Shown: one piece after another, positions 44,550 through 55,548 of the stretch
How the letters are laid out: each line of letters opens with the position of its first letter
Position numbering within the stretch: position 1 is the stretch's first letter
Assembly: GCA_964036045.1 (NCBI GenBank)
Contig: OZ038378.1
Location: forward strand, 169,818,106 to 169,882,105
From: Eutreptiella sp. 'Long Island Sound 2002'
Lineage: Eukaryota > Euglenozoa > Euglenophyceae > Eutreptiales > Eutreptiaceae
DNA: 64,000 bases
Reading direction: 5' to 3'
The notes under the pieces: generated by a model
What the model was told of the DNA's origin: nothing
The model's database searches: none
The model's input: only the letters and a program-made list of their open reading frames with translations
Translations under genes and position numbers: made by a program

Positions 44550-46197
44550 AAAAACACACTGGGGTGTGTCGCTACGTCAACGAAGAACGTAGTGCGGGTA
44601 AGTCCCAGAAAAAAATAGAAATGTAGCCTCGATGGGGCGAAATCTGCTTGATCTGACCTGATTTGGGCTGAATTGGCACTGAATCAGGATGAATGAACCT
44701 GAAATGAAACAGAATGAGAAGTGACAAACAGTCCTCCGTGCAGTAAAACATTAGGTCAAGGGCTAAAAAGCATGTAAACGTATCGAGAATCGATACCAAA
44801 CCATGCATTGGTTGAGAATGAGGTAGATTATTGGTGGATTGAGTGGGGGGATCAAGAATTGGAGTGACATCTCAGCGCTCTGGCACAGTTTCGCTGTCGC
44901 GGGCACGCTACGGTGTCCTCGCCGAACTCTACATCGTGTTAGTCCCGCTTTTCTCGTTCTGAAAAGTGCAGCGTGTGGCTCAGAATTGGCGCATCTGGTG
45001 GATGATCACAAGATTCAGCAAAAATGAGAGTTAATTTGAGCAAAGATGAAGGAGATTAAACAATCACAGAGTGGATAAACAAATGCAGATGTAGTCTGTA
45101 GACCCTAAGTGAACCACAGAAGGTAGAGATGTTTTTCTGTTCACTTAGATCTAAACAGATCTTCGAGGAATGTGAGGAGATGACAAGGAGATCAACCTAA
45201 GTTGTCCTACAATGAGGCAAATTCATGAGATGGAGGTGAAATGAAGCGGAATGTCTAGAACTAAAACTACCAACACCTTCGTTTAGACTAAAGTTAATAT
45301 ATATTGTCGTTTATTCAGCTCAATTGTGCTTTCCGACACGTTGGTTCGCGAGCATCTAACAGATTCTATCAAAATGTGGATCATGTGATGATGCATCATG
45401 ATGGGACATGCTGGCCCTGGATCCTTGGCATGTAACGCGCCGAAGGTTCGCTGAAGGCGCTTTACTGACAGTATATAACTGAGAGACACCGAATTTACAG
45501 TGGCGGTGGTGTCAATCGACTTGGACAAGGCCAATCTTTCGATGAAGTCCCACAAGACACTTGGATTCACCATTTTCGACAGTTTCAGGTCGGATTGAGC
45601 TCACTTTGGCGTGTGCCAAAAATACAACGAAGCTTACGGATTTCAGAGGTTGCTGTTAGAAGTCCCTAGAGCTCCTATATGAAGGTTGTCTGAACAATTG
45701 ACGTCTGGCTTTTGCACAACAGTGGCAGAATGATGGACAAACCTGAGAAATTCAAGGCAAATTTGAGGGATCTGGATCTGAATCTGGACTTTGGCGTCAG
45801 CATCACAGCAAATGAAGGTAAGATCTGAGTTCCTGGCGTCGCATCTGGTGAAGCCAGTACTACAGGGGGTGCCTGTAGGGGTGAATGTCGCCGGCCGGCG
45901 TTGACACTATGTACATTTGCTTCCATCTGCACGAGTAGCCAAATTCCAAAGATGCACAGACCAACAGAGACAAGATTACCCCGAATCTGCCTGAATTAAG
46001 CCTGAGTTTGGTTTTTTCTGAACACGGCAGCACACTCCGTGGCTTTCGGCTTTCGACTTTCGATACGTAACCGAACGGAGACCAAAGAAAAATGGATTGA
46101 TTGACGTCAAATTATCAAACATTCGCAGTTCTCCACATCATGACATAAACAGAAAGAATGAACAGTGGATTGAGCAGAATGTGGTAGAATGGCTTCC
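44550..46197 (-). other. Element B long 3' non-coding region
   Basis: About 1.65 kb, clearly homologous to 34500-36346 of A but without A's tRNA-like insertion. Conserved blocks include the ends and the GGCCGGCGACATTCACCCCT region near 45885. No ORF is kept in both copies over its whole length. Confidence 0.7.
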
Positions 46198-48294
46198 TCA
46201 ATTCGGCCAAGCACGAATACATGTGACCACCAACCTGTCTGGCCTGGCCCTCGTACGGCTTGGGCGCTGCAAATCAGCGGCCGAACTCGAAGCTTGGTCC
46301 TCATTTGGCTCCTGGGCTGGCCTGATCACAGGAGGGGGGATCGACGGATCAGCCCTGGAATGTGGCTGCTGGGGGCCGTAAAAGGCTGGATCTCGATTCA
46401 CCACAGGTCGTTTTCCGTCGCTCTCCACTTGTCTGTCTGGTTTCGACAAACAATCTGTCAGGAGTACACCAATTTCGGGGTGCTTCTTCAGGAAGTCAAT
46501 GAACCCCTTGGTGTATCCATGGACAAAAGATTGGGCTGGTTCCCAGTTGTTGTGACTGGAATCAAAGCCCCTCCACTCACACAGAAATTCCCATTCGCCC
46601 TTGGCGTCACGTCTTGCTTCAACAATCCTCTTGAGTTCATACTTCCCCCCTTCGATGACCCGATCAGACAAATGTTTCGCAGTCCAAAAAAGGGGTTTAA
46701 CCCGATCCTTGGGGGAGGGGATCTCTCTCTTGAGGCGATCGCCCGAAACGTCAATTTCCCTGCTGACATCCACACGAATCCTCCACCTGTTCTCACCAAG
46801 ACGCGCTGTAACAGCGAATGGCCCCTCCCACAAGGGAAGAAGCTTATCATCTCCGTCCAGGGTGGTTTCAGATTTTCGAAGCCAAACTCGATCATCGACC
46901 TCAAAATTGTGGGGGTTTTTTCGGCCTTGATTCTGGACCCAAAGCCAGTCAGCTTGATGCTTCTCGATTAATTTCGACACAGTTTTATCTGCTCGTTGGA
47001 CTTCGTCCAAAAACAGCGAAGCATCTTTACAGGGGCGAGGATTATTCAACGGCATGTTCCACCAACACTTCTTTCGTCCAAAGACAATTTCATTTGGAGA
47101 AAGGCCATGATACAAAGGCGTGTTGTGGTAACGGCGAAGCATGCCGAAAAGAATGTCAAGCCAATGGAAATCCTTTTCACTCGCGAGCTCCTTACGAAGC
47201 ATATTTATAAGTGAGCGGCCGGCTCTTTCGCCAGGCAGCGCTCGATGCGAGTGGATTTCACATCGGAGGTGGTGGATTCCAAGGCGAGCACATAATTCTC
47301 TCCACCATTCGGAGGTGTACTCTTTGCCTGAATCCGTCACCACCTCGGATGGGACGTCCCAGCCTCCCATCCAGGTCTGCGCGCACCATTTGGCGGCAGC
47401 CTTGCCAGTCATCGACTCAATGTTGCAAGGCAACACTTGAATGTAGCCGGAATGACGGCACTGAATAAGGAGCACACCATTGACTTTTTTGTTAGTCCAA
47501 TGGCACTCTTCGTCATCGAGTTCACCGAGATAGAAGAAATCACTGGTGACTCTGTTAAAGAGGCGCTCCGGAATAGGATGAGGCCTCATATGGCCGTGCT
47601 CCTTCGCGCTGGGGGGCGTCGAGACAGCACATTGGGCACATCCGGCGGCTACTTTCATGCAGTGAGTATATAGCCGTGAGCCAAACAACCTATGTTTAAT
47701 CATCGACCACAGTCGACGGCCATGTGCGTGGGGGGACTCCCATTTATGCCACCAGTTTAACACTCGGGGGGCCAGGGCGTCTGGTACGCACAATTTACCC
47801 TCCATCCACAGCTTCCCCCCATCCAACGAATACTCAGGAAAAATCCCATCCTTGTGAGCATCTTTGGATTTGAGATTTCCAAAGACCTCTTTAAACATGG
47901 GATCCTGCAGGTAATCGGACGTCCAGTCACGGATTATCAGGGAATCTTTAGGCAGGGGTGGAGTTTTGGCCGGATCTCGACGCTTAATGCCCTGGATAAA
48001 CCGAAATCTACTTACTCGTCGGGTATAATCAAACCGTTTCACACTCCCTGAGGAGGGATCGGTGACTTTTTCCACGACTTTCAGCGTTTTGGTGCAGATC
48101 TCATGAGCATGCGCCGGATCTGAGATGGCCGTAATGTCGTGACACGGTAATGCGTGTTGTTTAACAGCGCACTGCATGCATGCACGTCGAATGAGTTTCT
48201 TTTCTTCCTGATCCCATTCGATGATGACATGGCGGTCCTGCTCCGTACCATGGATGTTGGTACTTTGCAGCCCCTCTGAGGCGGGGTAAGCCCA
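46198..48294 (-). pseudogene. pol: Element B pol, integrase and chromodomain part
   Basis: Downstream part of pol after the TGA at 48295. It has the integrase zinc region (HKWESPHAHG...CAQC), catalytic-type Asp in TSDFF and TDSGKEY, a Glu in PGERAGRS at about the D35E distance, then the LWEGPFAV module and the chromodomain (KGEWEFLCEWRGFDSSHNNW). It ends at TGA. Its domains look intact, unlike A's integrase. Confidence 0.92.
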
Positions 48295-51200
48295 TCAGCT
48301 CAGAGCATCCGCTACCGTGTTGTGTTTTCGAGGCAAATACGACACATGGAGGTCAAACAGAGAGAGAAATTCGTGCCATCTGGCCCGTCGACCAGCTGGG
48401 CTCGCGACAGTATCAATGTGTTCGGTGGCCCAATACTCCAGAGATCGATGATCCGTCAGGACCTCGACTCGATTGGTGCCAACCCACGATTGGTACTTTT
48501 TTAAAGCACAGATGATGGCATATGTTTCTTGCTCACGCGGCGACCATTGCATTTGGCGTGGGGCTAGCTTCCGAGACCAAAATGCAAGAGGGTAATGATC
48601 GCCGGTGGCTTCATTAACCTGTTCAAGGACAGCTCCGATCGCGTACCTAGAAGCGTCCGTTCTAATGTAGAAGGGTCGGTCGAATTGGGGCACATGCAAC
48701 GTGGCGACTTCACAGAGGGCCGCCTTCAAGTGATGGAAGGCCTCCTCGCACTCGTCAGTCCACTTGACACGAACCTTTGAACCTGCCTTGCCTGCATCTC
48801 TCCCTACCTTCAATAATTCAGTGAGGGGGGCAGCAAATTTGGCATAATTCGGCACAAAAGTGTGGTAAAAATTGCAACAACCCAGGAATCCTCTCAACTC
48901 CGTGATCGTCTCAGGGCGCTTCCACTTCTGAATAGCGACGAGCTTCCCTGGACTGGGTCGTCGAGTGCCATTCTCTAGGAGAGAACCACAAAATTCGACT
49001 GATTTTAAAAATAATTTTCCCTTCTTTGGCCCACAAATCAGCTGATTGGCGTCAAGAATGTCCAAAACTTGGTTCAGCTGCTTCTCATGTAGGGCCACCA
49101 GCTCGGCTTCGGTCAGTCCCTCCCCCTCCGTCGCGATGATTATGTCATCTATGTACACACTCACGAAGGCACGAAGCTCAGGATGGGTTGTGAACAGCAC
49201 ATCCTCCATCATTCTTTGAAAAAATGAGGGGGCGTTCTTCAGGCCCATGGGCATGACGGTCCACTGGACTGGGCCACATGGCGTGCACATACAGGTGAGA
49301 GGTCGGCTGTCCTTCCTCAACGGCATTTGGTGAAAGCCGTGACGGAGATCCAGCACAGAAAACAAACGACCTCTTGCCCTCTTGGCGATTTCCTCCTCAA
49401 TGAGGGGCAGGGGGTGCGAATCCGCCTTGGTTTCGGCGTTGAGATTGCGGAAATCAACCACCATTCGCCAACCATCAATAGTGTTCTGGTCTGCAGGCGG
49501 TGGCTTCGGGACTGTGAAGGGTGCACAGCACCATTCGCTGGTCATACAACCCTCAAGCCAACCAAATTCCCTGAGATTTCTCTCGATGATTTTTCTGAGT
49601 ATCTCATGTTTGTGTCCATGATTTTCATAAGGGCGCTGTTTTTTTGCCTTGTACCCTTCACGAAGCTCGATGAAGGCTTCACCGAACTGTCCACGGACAG
49701 GGGGATCTTTGATCAACTTCCCTGAAAGGGTTGTGTCCTTCCGTTCCTCAAAAATCTTTTCTCTTGACTTGGAACACAATTCAGTGTCCACCTGATCGCC
49801 AGGAATTACTGTCGAAAAAACCTTGGCGACTTCTTCGGCTTTGGTAGGAAGAATCTTCTTACGGATGTCCCTAAACAGGTCCGTATCAACTGCCTCTTGA
49901 AGATAGGTGGGTCGTGTGTCGAAATCCCAGAGATTCTCCTCGTGATCCAGCTCCTCGAAAGGATCCATGAAAGCTTCCACAGGGGTTTTTTCATAAAAAA
50001 CTCTGAATTTGCGGCGCGATTTGGAATTTTTCTTCGCCCGTGCACTGAAGATTCTTTTCGATGTCGATCGTATTGGGGAAGAGGGAGACGAGGCGGATCC
50101 ATTGGACGTTGGATCACCTTGGGTATCTGACGGACAAAAATCAGAAAAAATAGATTCATCATCAGTACCACGCTCAACCTCAGATTCAGACCCAACACAA
50201 GAATCAGTACCAGAATCAGCAGAATTAGAGTCAGAAAGCTTTCCATCCACCAGGAATGCAAGCGAACTCCAGGACCGCTGTGGCAGGGGACCTGTGTCGT
50301 CCCTGGCATACAGCTTAATCTTCCTGGGAAGTTCGATGTAATCTACACAAATGTCTTGTAATTCCTGAAACCAAGGCTTGCCGTCCCACAAGGGCACAAC
50401 TAAAATTGCCTGGGTTTTATCTAGCTTGATTTTGTGGATGACCTGCTGGATTAAGTGAAACGGAGGATTAATCCACAACTTCTTGTCCCATTTATGGGTC
50501 CAAGCGTCGCTAAAGTGCTTGTCAAAGCGCTTGTTCATACGGTTAGCAAAGGCATCATACTGTGGCCAAAAGGAATGGTGTTCATGAAAGTATTCACAAA
50601 TTACATCGCGCCATTTGTCGACAACTCTGTAGGATGAAGAGTGCCAGCGCGAAGGGCGTCGTGGCTGGGAGTCCCTACGAAGACATTCCAACTCTTGGGA
50701 GTAATCGGCACTCCCATTCACCTCTGCAATGGTGACATCTTCGCCAAATTTTGGTGTAACCTTTTGCTTCAAAAATTCCTCTGCACTTTTAAACCCTGCG
50801 TGCAAAAAACGAAATTCAGGACGCTCCAAGGGACCTGACTCCAGCAAAAAACAACGACGATGACCTACGGGCGCTACCCTGTTCTTGCGAAGCCAAGGAT
50901 GGCCCAAATAAAGGTCATACTTTATGTCGGCACGATAGAAGTAGTCATCCTTAAGGACAACTTCTTCCACATTTCCCTCTTCCCAAAGGTCTTGAGCGAC
51001 CAAATGAGTTGATATATAACAACCGCGTTGCCCACCTGCGAGAGAATGTCCAGAAACTCCCTCGAGGGTAACAGGATGAGGCGACTCAAACACGCAGTCG
51101 TCAGGCAGAAAAGAATTGGATTGGAGATTTACCTCTGATCCATTGTCACACAAACAAGTGGCGAGGTGGAAATTTCCCTTGCAATCAGAGACCCACAGCT

Positions 51201-51381
51201 TTGTGACAAACTGACGAGCCCTGTGCTTGGACTGTACACCAACCTCGTCCACTACAACAGAAGGATCCGCTGCCGGATCCAGGGGAGAGGAGACAAGCGA
51301 CCCTACATCAAGTAATGGTCGATCTGGAATCTGGGGATCATGCCTGAAATCGCCTGGGGAGGGGCGATTTTCGTGGCTCCC
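48295..51381 (-). pseudogene. pol: Element B pol, protease to RNase H part
   Basis: Open from just after the gag UAG for about 1030 codons. Counting from the GTG-coded position 51252: protease CLCDNGSEVNL (34-43) with GHPWL flap-side motif (117-121); methyltransferase-like YDAFANRMN (232-240), WINPPF (260-265) and VVPLW (285-289); Ser/Asp-rich then Lys/Arg-rich linker (about 340-415); RT with FSVLDL (631-636) and YIDDII (700-705); RNase H with IRTDAS. It is cut by TGA at 48295-48297 where A has CGA (Arg). Confidence 0.93.
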
Positions 51382-51384
51382 CTA
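51382..51384 (-). promoter_or_regulatory. Gag-pol UAG with potential readthrough structure (B)
   Basis: Gag ends GGT CAG AAC GCC TAG and pol continues in the same frame (GGG AGC CAC GAA). The ~35 nt after the UAG can pair as GGGGAG with CTCCCC and AAATCGCC with GGCGATTT in pseudoknot order. A has the identical arrangement at 41531-41533. Same-frame UAG suppression with a 3' pseudoknot is known from gammaretroviruses; use here is inference. Confidence 0.6.
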
Positions 51385-54300
51385 GGCGTTCTGACCTCCA
51401 GCGGCTGCGTTAACATTGTGAACACAGCCTGATTCGTCGATCCACTCATCTTGGAACGGATCATCTGCTGGATTCAGGGCATTTTCGACATAATCTCGAT
51501 CCGCATCGGACACCTGATCTGCACCTGAGACCTGATCCACACGATGGTTGCCCTTTCCACGTCCACGGCCACGGCCGCCGGATGATGGACCACCACCGTC
51601 GCCACGCCCTCTGCCCTTAGCAGAGAAAGGGGTTCCCGAAGGATTTCCCTTACCTTTACCCTGTGATCCTGGAGCATTTCCTTTGTTTGTACCGGATTGA
51701 GGGGTTTGGCCTGGATTTCGATTTCCGCCTCCGGCGTTGCCATTGGGACTTGTCTGGCCGTTTGGCTGCCCACCGGAGCCGGATGGAGTCCGATTTCCTT
51801 TGCCTTGGGACCCGCCAGGGCCTCCAGTGTTTTTGTTTCCACCGGAGGGGGTCGGATTACCCTTTCCCCCTCTTTGCACAATGCACCTGTCTGTCATTCC
51901 TGTCTGAATTCTGTGAATTACTGACATTTTCACCAATCACCTTGTGATCGTAAGCAGACCATCGGTGATTACCAGTAGAATGCGTCTTAGCTCGGTTCGT
52001 AGAACCTAAAAGAAGACAGATGCTACAATGATCCTGATCATTCCGGGTGTCATTCACCTTTTTGTTGCCCTTTTGGGCCCCATTTTGGGTGTTTTGCTGG
52101 GTATTCTTGTTTCCCCCAAGACCCTCATGGAAATTTTGATTGGCGGCGTCAGCGAGCCGCTCAACCTCTTCCCACAGTTCCTGCGGGGTGAACGAAAACA
52201 CCCAGTTCCTGGCCTTCAGGCGATGGCCGTGGAAACTTACTCCCCTATTGAGGACTTGGACAAACAAGTCCCGATCCTCGTGTTCATTAAACTTGATTCT
52301 CCACGTGTTTTCAGTGAATTTAACCTTGGTAAACGACGTGGGGGAGCACTTTTGAAGTGCCTCCCTGACGGTAAACCGGTTGGCCGAGGCATCGAAGCCA
52401 TCGACCTCCACCCACCAGGTCTTGACCTTTTCTTCGGATTGTTTATTCCGAAGGGTGGCGGCAGTTTCGGAGGGGATCTTGTCCAAAATCAAATTTTTCA
52501 GCTCGGCACTGGAAAATTTTTCGCCTGAATGTTCAGATTCTTCCACTAAGTTCCAGAAGCGCTGTCTCTTGTCTTGCACTTCGTGCAAGATTAATCGCGA
52601 GAACGAAGGAAAATTCTTCAACATCTGGTGGTAATGGTCCTCTGGCAGCCGGGATCCACGTACCTCCAACTGTTCCCACACCTCATCAAAGGTAAGGGGG
52701 GAACTTGAATCCTCACGATCACTCCAGGTCCTGAGCCAAGTGTTGGCCGGCGCTCCCTCAAGGCAGTCCAAGAGCGCCATCAGGAACTGATCATCCTGGA
52801 GTTTTTGAGTCTTAACCCACAGTCTAAATTCCCGTTGGAACTGAGGCCAACGTCTGGGGTTTCCATTATACTTCGGTTGCTTGGCAACCTGACGAAGTCG
52901 CAATGAAGTAGGATTTAGAAGTGAATCCAGCCCAACACCGGCCGTAATGGCAGACACCTTGGCGGCATCATTAGCCACACCAGCTCCGGCGAGGGTCTGG
53001 GCGAGCAACATCTGGGCTATTGCATTGGAATCAACAGCAGGAAGGGCAGTACGGGTGGCAGTTCGCTTGGCATTCTGAGCCTCAGTCCTAGCCTTCGCCG
53101 ACCTACTCTGAGATCGAGAGATTGTAACCCTTTCCTTTAGCCTAGTCCTGCTGATCCCTGCATCGGTGGTCTTAGAGTCCACCGAAGGAGCAATCGAAAA
53201 AATTTCTGTCGCCTCCTCCGACGGTTCTGTTGTTTGTTCCACCGATGATGCGCCCTCAGACCGCATGTGTGTCTTGAAAAGATCTTTAATTCCCAGCGTC
53301 TGAATGATGAGTTGCATTTGATCTTTGAGCAATTAGAGCTCAGTATCTCGCTGTAATCTGCAAGAGCAGTCGGCAGGACAGTACATACCGTGTCCTGAAG
53401 GGCCTGAGCAGGCTGTCGGACCGCTAATCTCAGTGGTTCGCAGCCAGGAGTCCACTTGGGGAGCTCCTTCAGCCCTAATTTCCAGGCTTGCCTGCCTGGC
53501 TGCCTCTAAAATTCCTTCCTCAACCGCGGCGGCTAGATCGTCGCGGATGGAAACAGAGGGATGAGGGGCGGAGGGCCCGGCAACAGGTGCCTTGGTCTTC
53601 TCCTTCGGGAAGGGGCTTGCCTCCCAGATCTGCAAAAAAATGGCAAAAGATTCATCTTCTTGAGAACACCACCACATCCTGGTATTAATTTCTTCTTGAA
53701 GGAGGAAAAAATATTCGAATAAAAAATCAGAGGCGATTCTTTCTTGACCTATCAGCTTAGACGTGGCTAATAGACAAAGGGCCTCAAGCGCCTCAAGGTT
53801 ACGGGTCACTTCTGAAGACAAATGGTTGTCCCATTGTGCCCAATTGGCTGGTCGATTATAGGTAGGTACCTCACCTGGACCACCCATCTCAATGTCGTCA
53901 ATGTCGGCGTCGATGGTCTCAAAATGTGGACATTGGTAAGGAGTATTAGTACCTGCCAGGTCCGTAAGCTCCAGCGGAGCGTTGCCATCGGCGTAGGCTG
54001 GGAGATTCCAGCTGCTTGATGGCCAATTTCGACTGGGATCTTGATGGTAATCTGGGCCTCCACAGCTGCTGATTTGTCCCCTTCTTGGGCAATTTGGGCT
54101 TGCGCAAGGCATTCCTCTCAAGGCCTCGTTCGCACAGCACCACGGCAGCGTAATCGTTACGTCTCCGGAGGTGGCGGGGTCTACGGGGCCGTACTGGGGA
54201 GCTAGCTGTGGTTGGGACACCAAAGGAACAACATTCAGGTAGCCTCTGCTACCATGAAAGTGCTGCCCTGGGTCGTTGAGGGTGCCGGAGGGCTCGGGGC

Positions 54301-54418
54301 CGGCAAGACCAGTGGGGCAGGCACGCGAGGAATCTCCCTGGATGTTGTTATTGGGGGTAGAACCGGATACTCGGACACCAACAGAGGCGAGAGCAGCAAC
54401 AACTGAAGCAAGGTCCAT
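51385..54418 (-). pseudogene. gag: Element B gag
   Basis: It starts at ATG 54418 inside the 5' LTR (MDLASVVAALASVGVRVSG), crosses the primer-binding site (peptide HFHGSRGY) and continues through the Cys-rich N-terminal region (CPADCSC), Ser/Thr-rich basic linker, capsid-like region (WPQFQREFRLWVKT), C-x2-C-x11-H-x4-H zinc motif (HCSICLLL...THSTGNH) and a Gly/Asn/Pro and RG-rich tail. A TAA at 53333-53335 replaces a Gln codon kept in A, and one extra base near 51865 shifts the frame before the tail. Confidence 0.9.
54243..54254 (-). other. Element B primer-binding site (initiator Met tRNA)
   Basis: On the minus strand TGGTAGCAGAGG directly follows the 5' LTR. This is the complement of CCTCTGCTACCA, the 3' end of animal-type initiator Met tRNA. 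It lies inside the gag frame. A's site (55537-55548) has one mismatch. Confidence 0.9.
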
Positions 54419-54786
54419 GCTGATTGTGGTCCGACAGAAAATCCCAGTCTATGAAGAAAATTGATGCGAATTATTCTAAATACATCTGAGTGTCCAAAAC
54501 TGTCTGAAAAGATTTAAATAATCCAATTATGTAAAAATGTTTGGCCGATCTGGCCCGCGAGCGCGCGTCAGCGGCAAATGGCGATTCCAGCTAAAATAGC
54601 GGAACGCGGCGGATTTACGGGAAATGGACCGCGGAATCAAATCCGGCATATCAGAAATATATAGGAAATATCCTGAGACTGAGCTGCGAGGCGGCGATTC
54701 CGCCGAAGCAAAGAAAATGACCAAAATGTAGCCAATCTGGGCAGAATGTCTGAAAATCTGAGCAGATGGGGCTAGCCGCACTTACA
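54255..54786 (-). repeat. Element B 5' LTR
   Basis: 532 bp, TGAAAG...CTTACA on the + strand. It holds a TATATA (54658-54663) about 240 bp upstream of the gag ATG at 54418, a plausible core promoter. The right end joins A's gag directly at 54787. Confidence 0.95.
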
Positions 54787-55162
54787 GCCTGCCTGGCCGC
54801 CTCTAAAATTCCCTCCTCAACCGCGGCGGCTAGATCGTCGCGGATGGAAACAGGGGGATGAGGGGCGGAGGGCCCAGGAACTGGTGCCTGGCCCTTCTCC
54901 TTCGGGAAGGGGCTTGCCTCCCAGATCTGCAAAAAAATGGCAAAAGAGTCATCTTCTTGAGAACGCCACCACATCCTGGTATTAATTTCGTTCTGAAGGA
55001 GGAAAAAATATTCCGTTAAAAAATCAGAGGCGATTCTTTCTTGTTCGATCAGCCTAGACGACGCTAACCAACAGAGGGCCTCAAGGGCCTCAAGGTTACG
55101 GGTCACTTCTGAGGACAAATGGTCGTCCCAGTGTGCCCAAGAGGCTGGTCGATTATAGCTAG
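54787..55162. repeat. 376-bp duplication flanking B, right copy
   Basis: Near-identical to 43638-44013. It starts at the exact end of B's 5' LTR. Confidence 0.9.
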
Positions 55163-55536
55163 GTACCTCACCTGGACCACCCATCTCAATGTCGTTCAGA
55201 TCGGCGTCCGTGGTCTCAAATGTTGGACATTGGTAAGGAATGTTGGTACCTGTCAGCTCCGTAAGCTCCACCGGAGCGTAGCCTTCGTCGTAGGCCGGCG
55301 GATTCCAGCTGCCTGATGGCCAGTTTCGACTGGGATTGTGGTAATCTGGGTCCCCACAGCTGCTGATATGCGCCCTTCTTGGGCAGCTTGGGCTTGCGCA
55401 AGGCATTCCTCTCAAGGCCTCGTTCGCACAGCACCATGGCAGCGTGATCGTTACTTCTCCAGAAGCGGCGGGGTCTACGGGGCCGTACTGGGGAGCGGGC
55501 TGTGGACTGAAGGGCTGTGAAGCAACATTCAGGTAG

Positions 55537-55548
55537 CCTCTGCCACCA
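55537..55548 (-). other. Element A primer-binding site
   Basis: TGGTGGCAGAGG on the minus strand, adjacent to the 5' LTR. It differs at one base from B's exact match to initiator Met tRNA. Confidence 0.85.

Larger units (their letters stand above)
44012..54786 (-). mobile_element. Ty3/gypsy chromodomain retrotransposon B (inner)
   Basis: Same family as A, inserted in A's gag in the same orientation. Parts: 5' LTR 54255-54786, primer site 54243-54254, gag to 51382, pol 46198-51381, non-coding 3' region 44550-46197, polypurine tract 44540-44549, 3' LTR 44012-44539. The 3' LTR lacks its last four bases (TGAA on the + strand). The LTRs differ at three positions, so B is also young. It is inactive: TAA in gag (53333-53335), a +1 frameshift near 51865, and TGA in pol (48295-48297). 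Confidence 0.95.
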
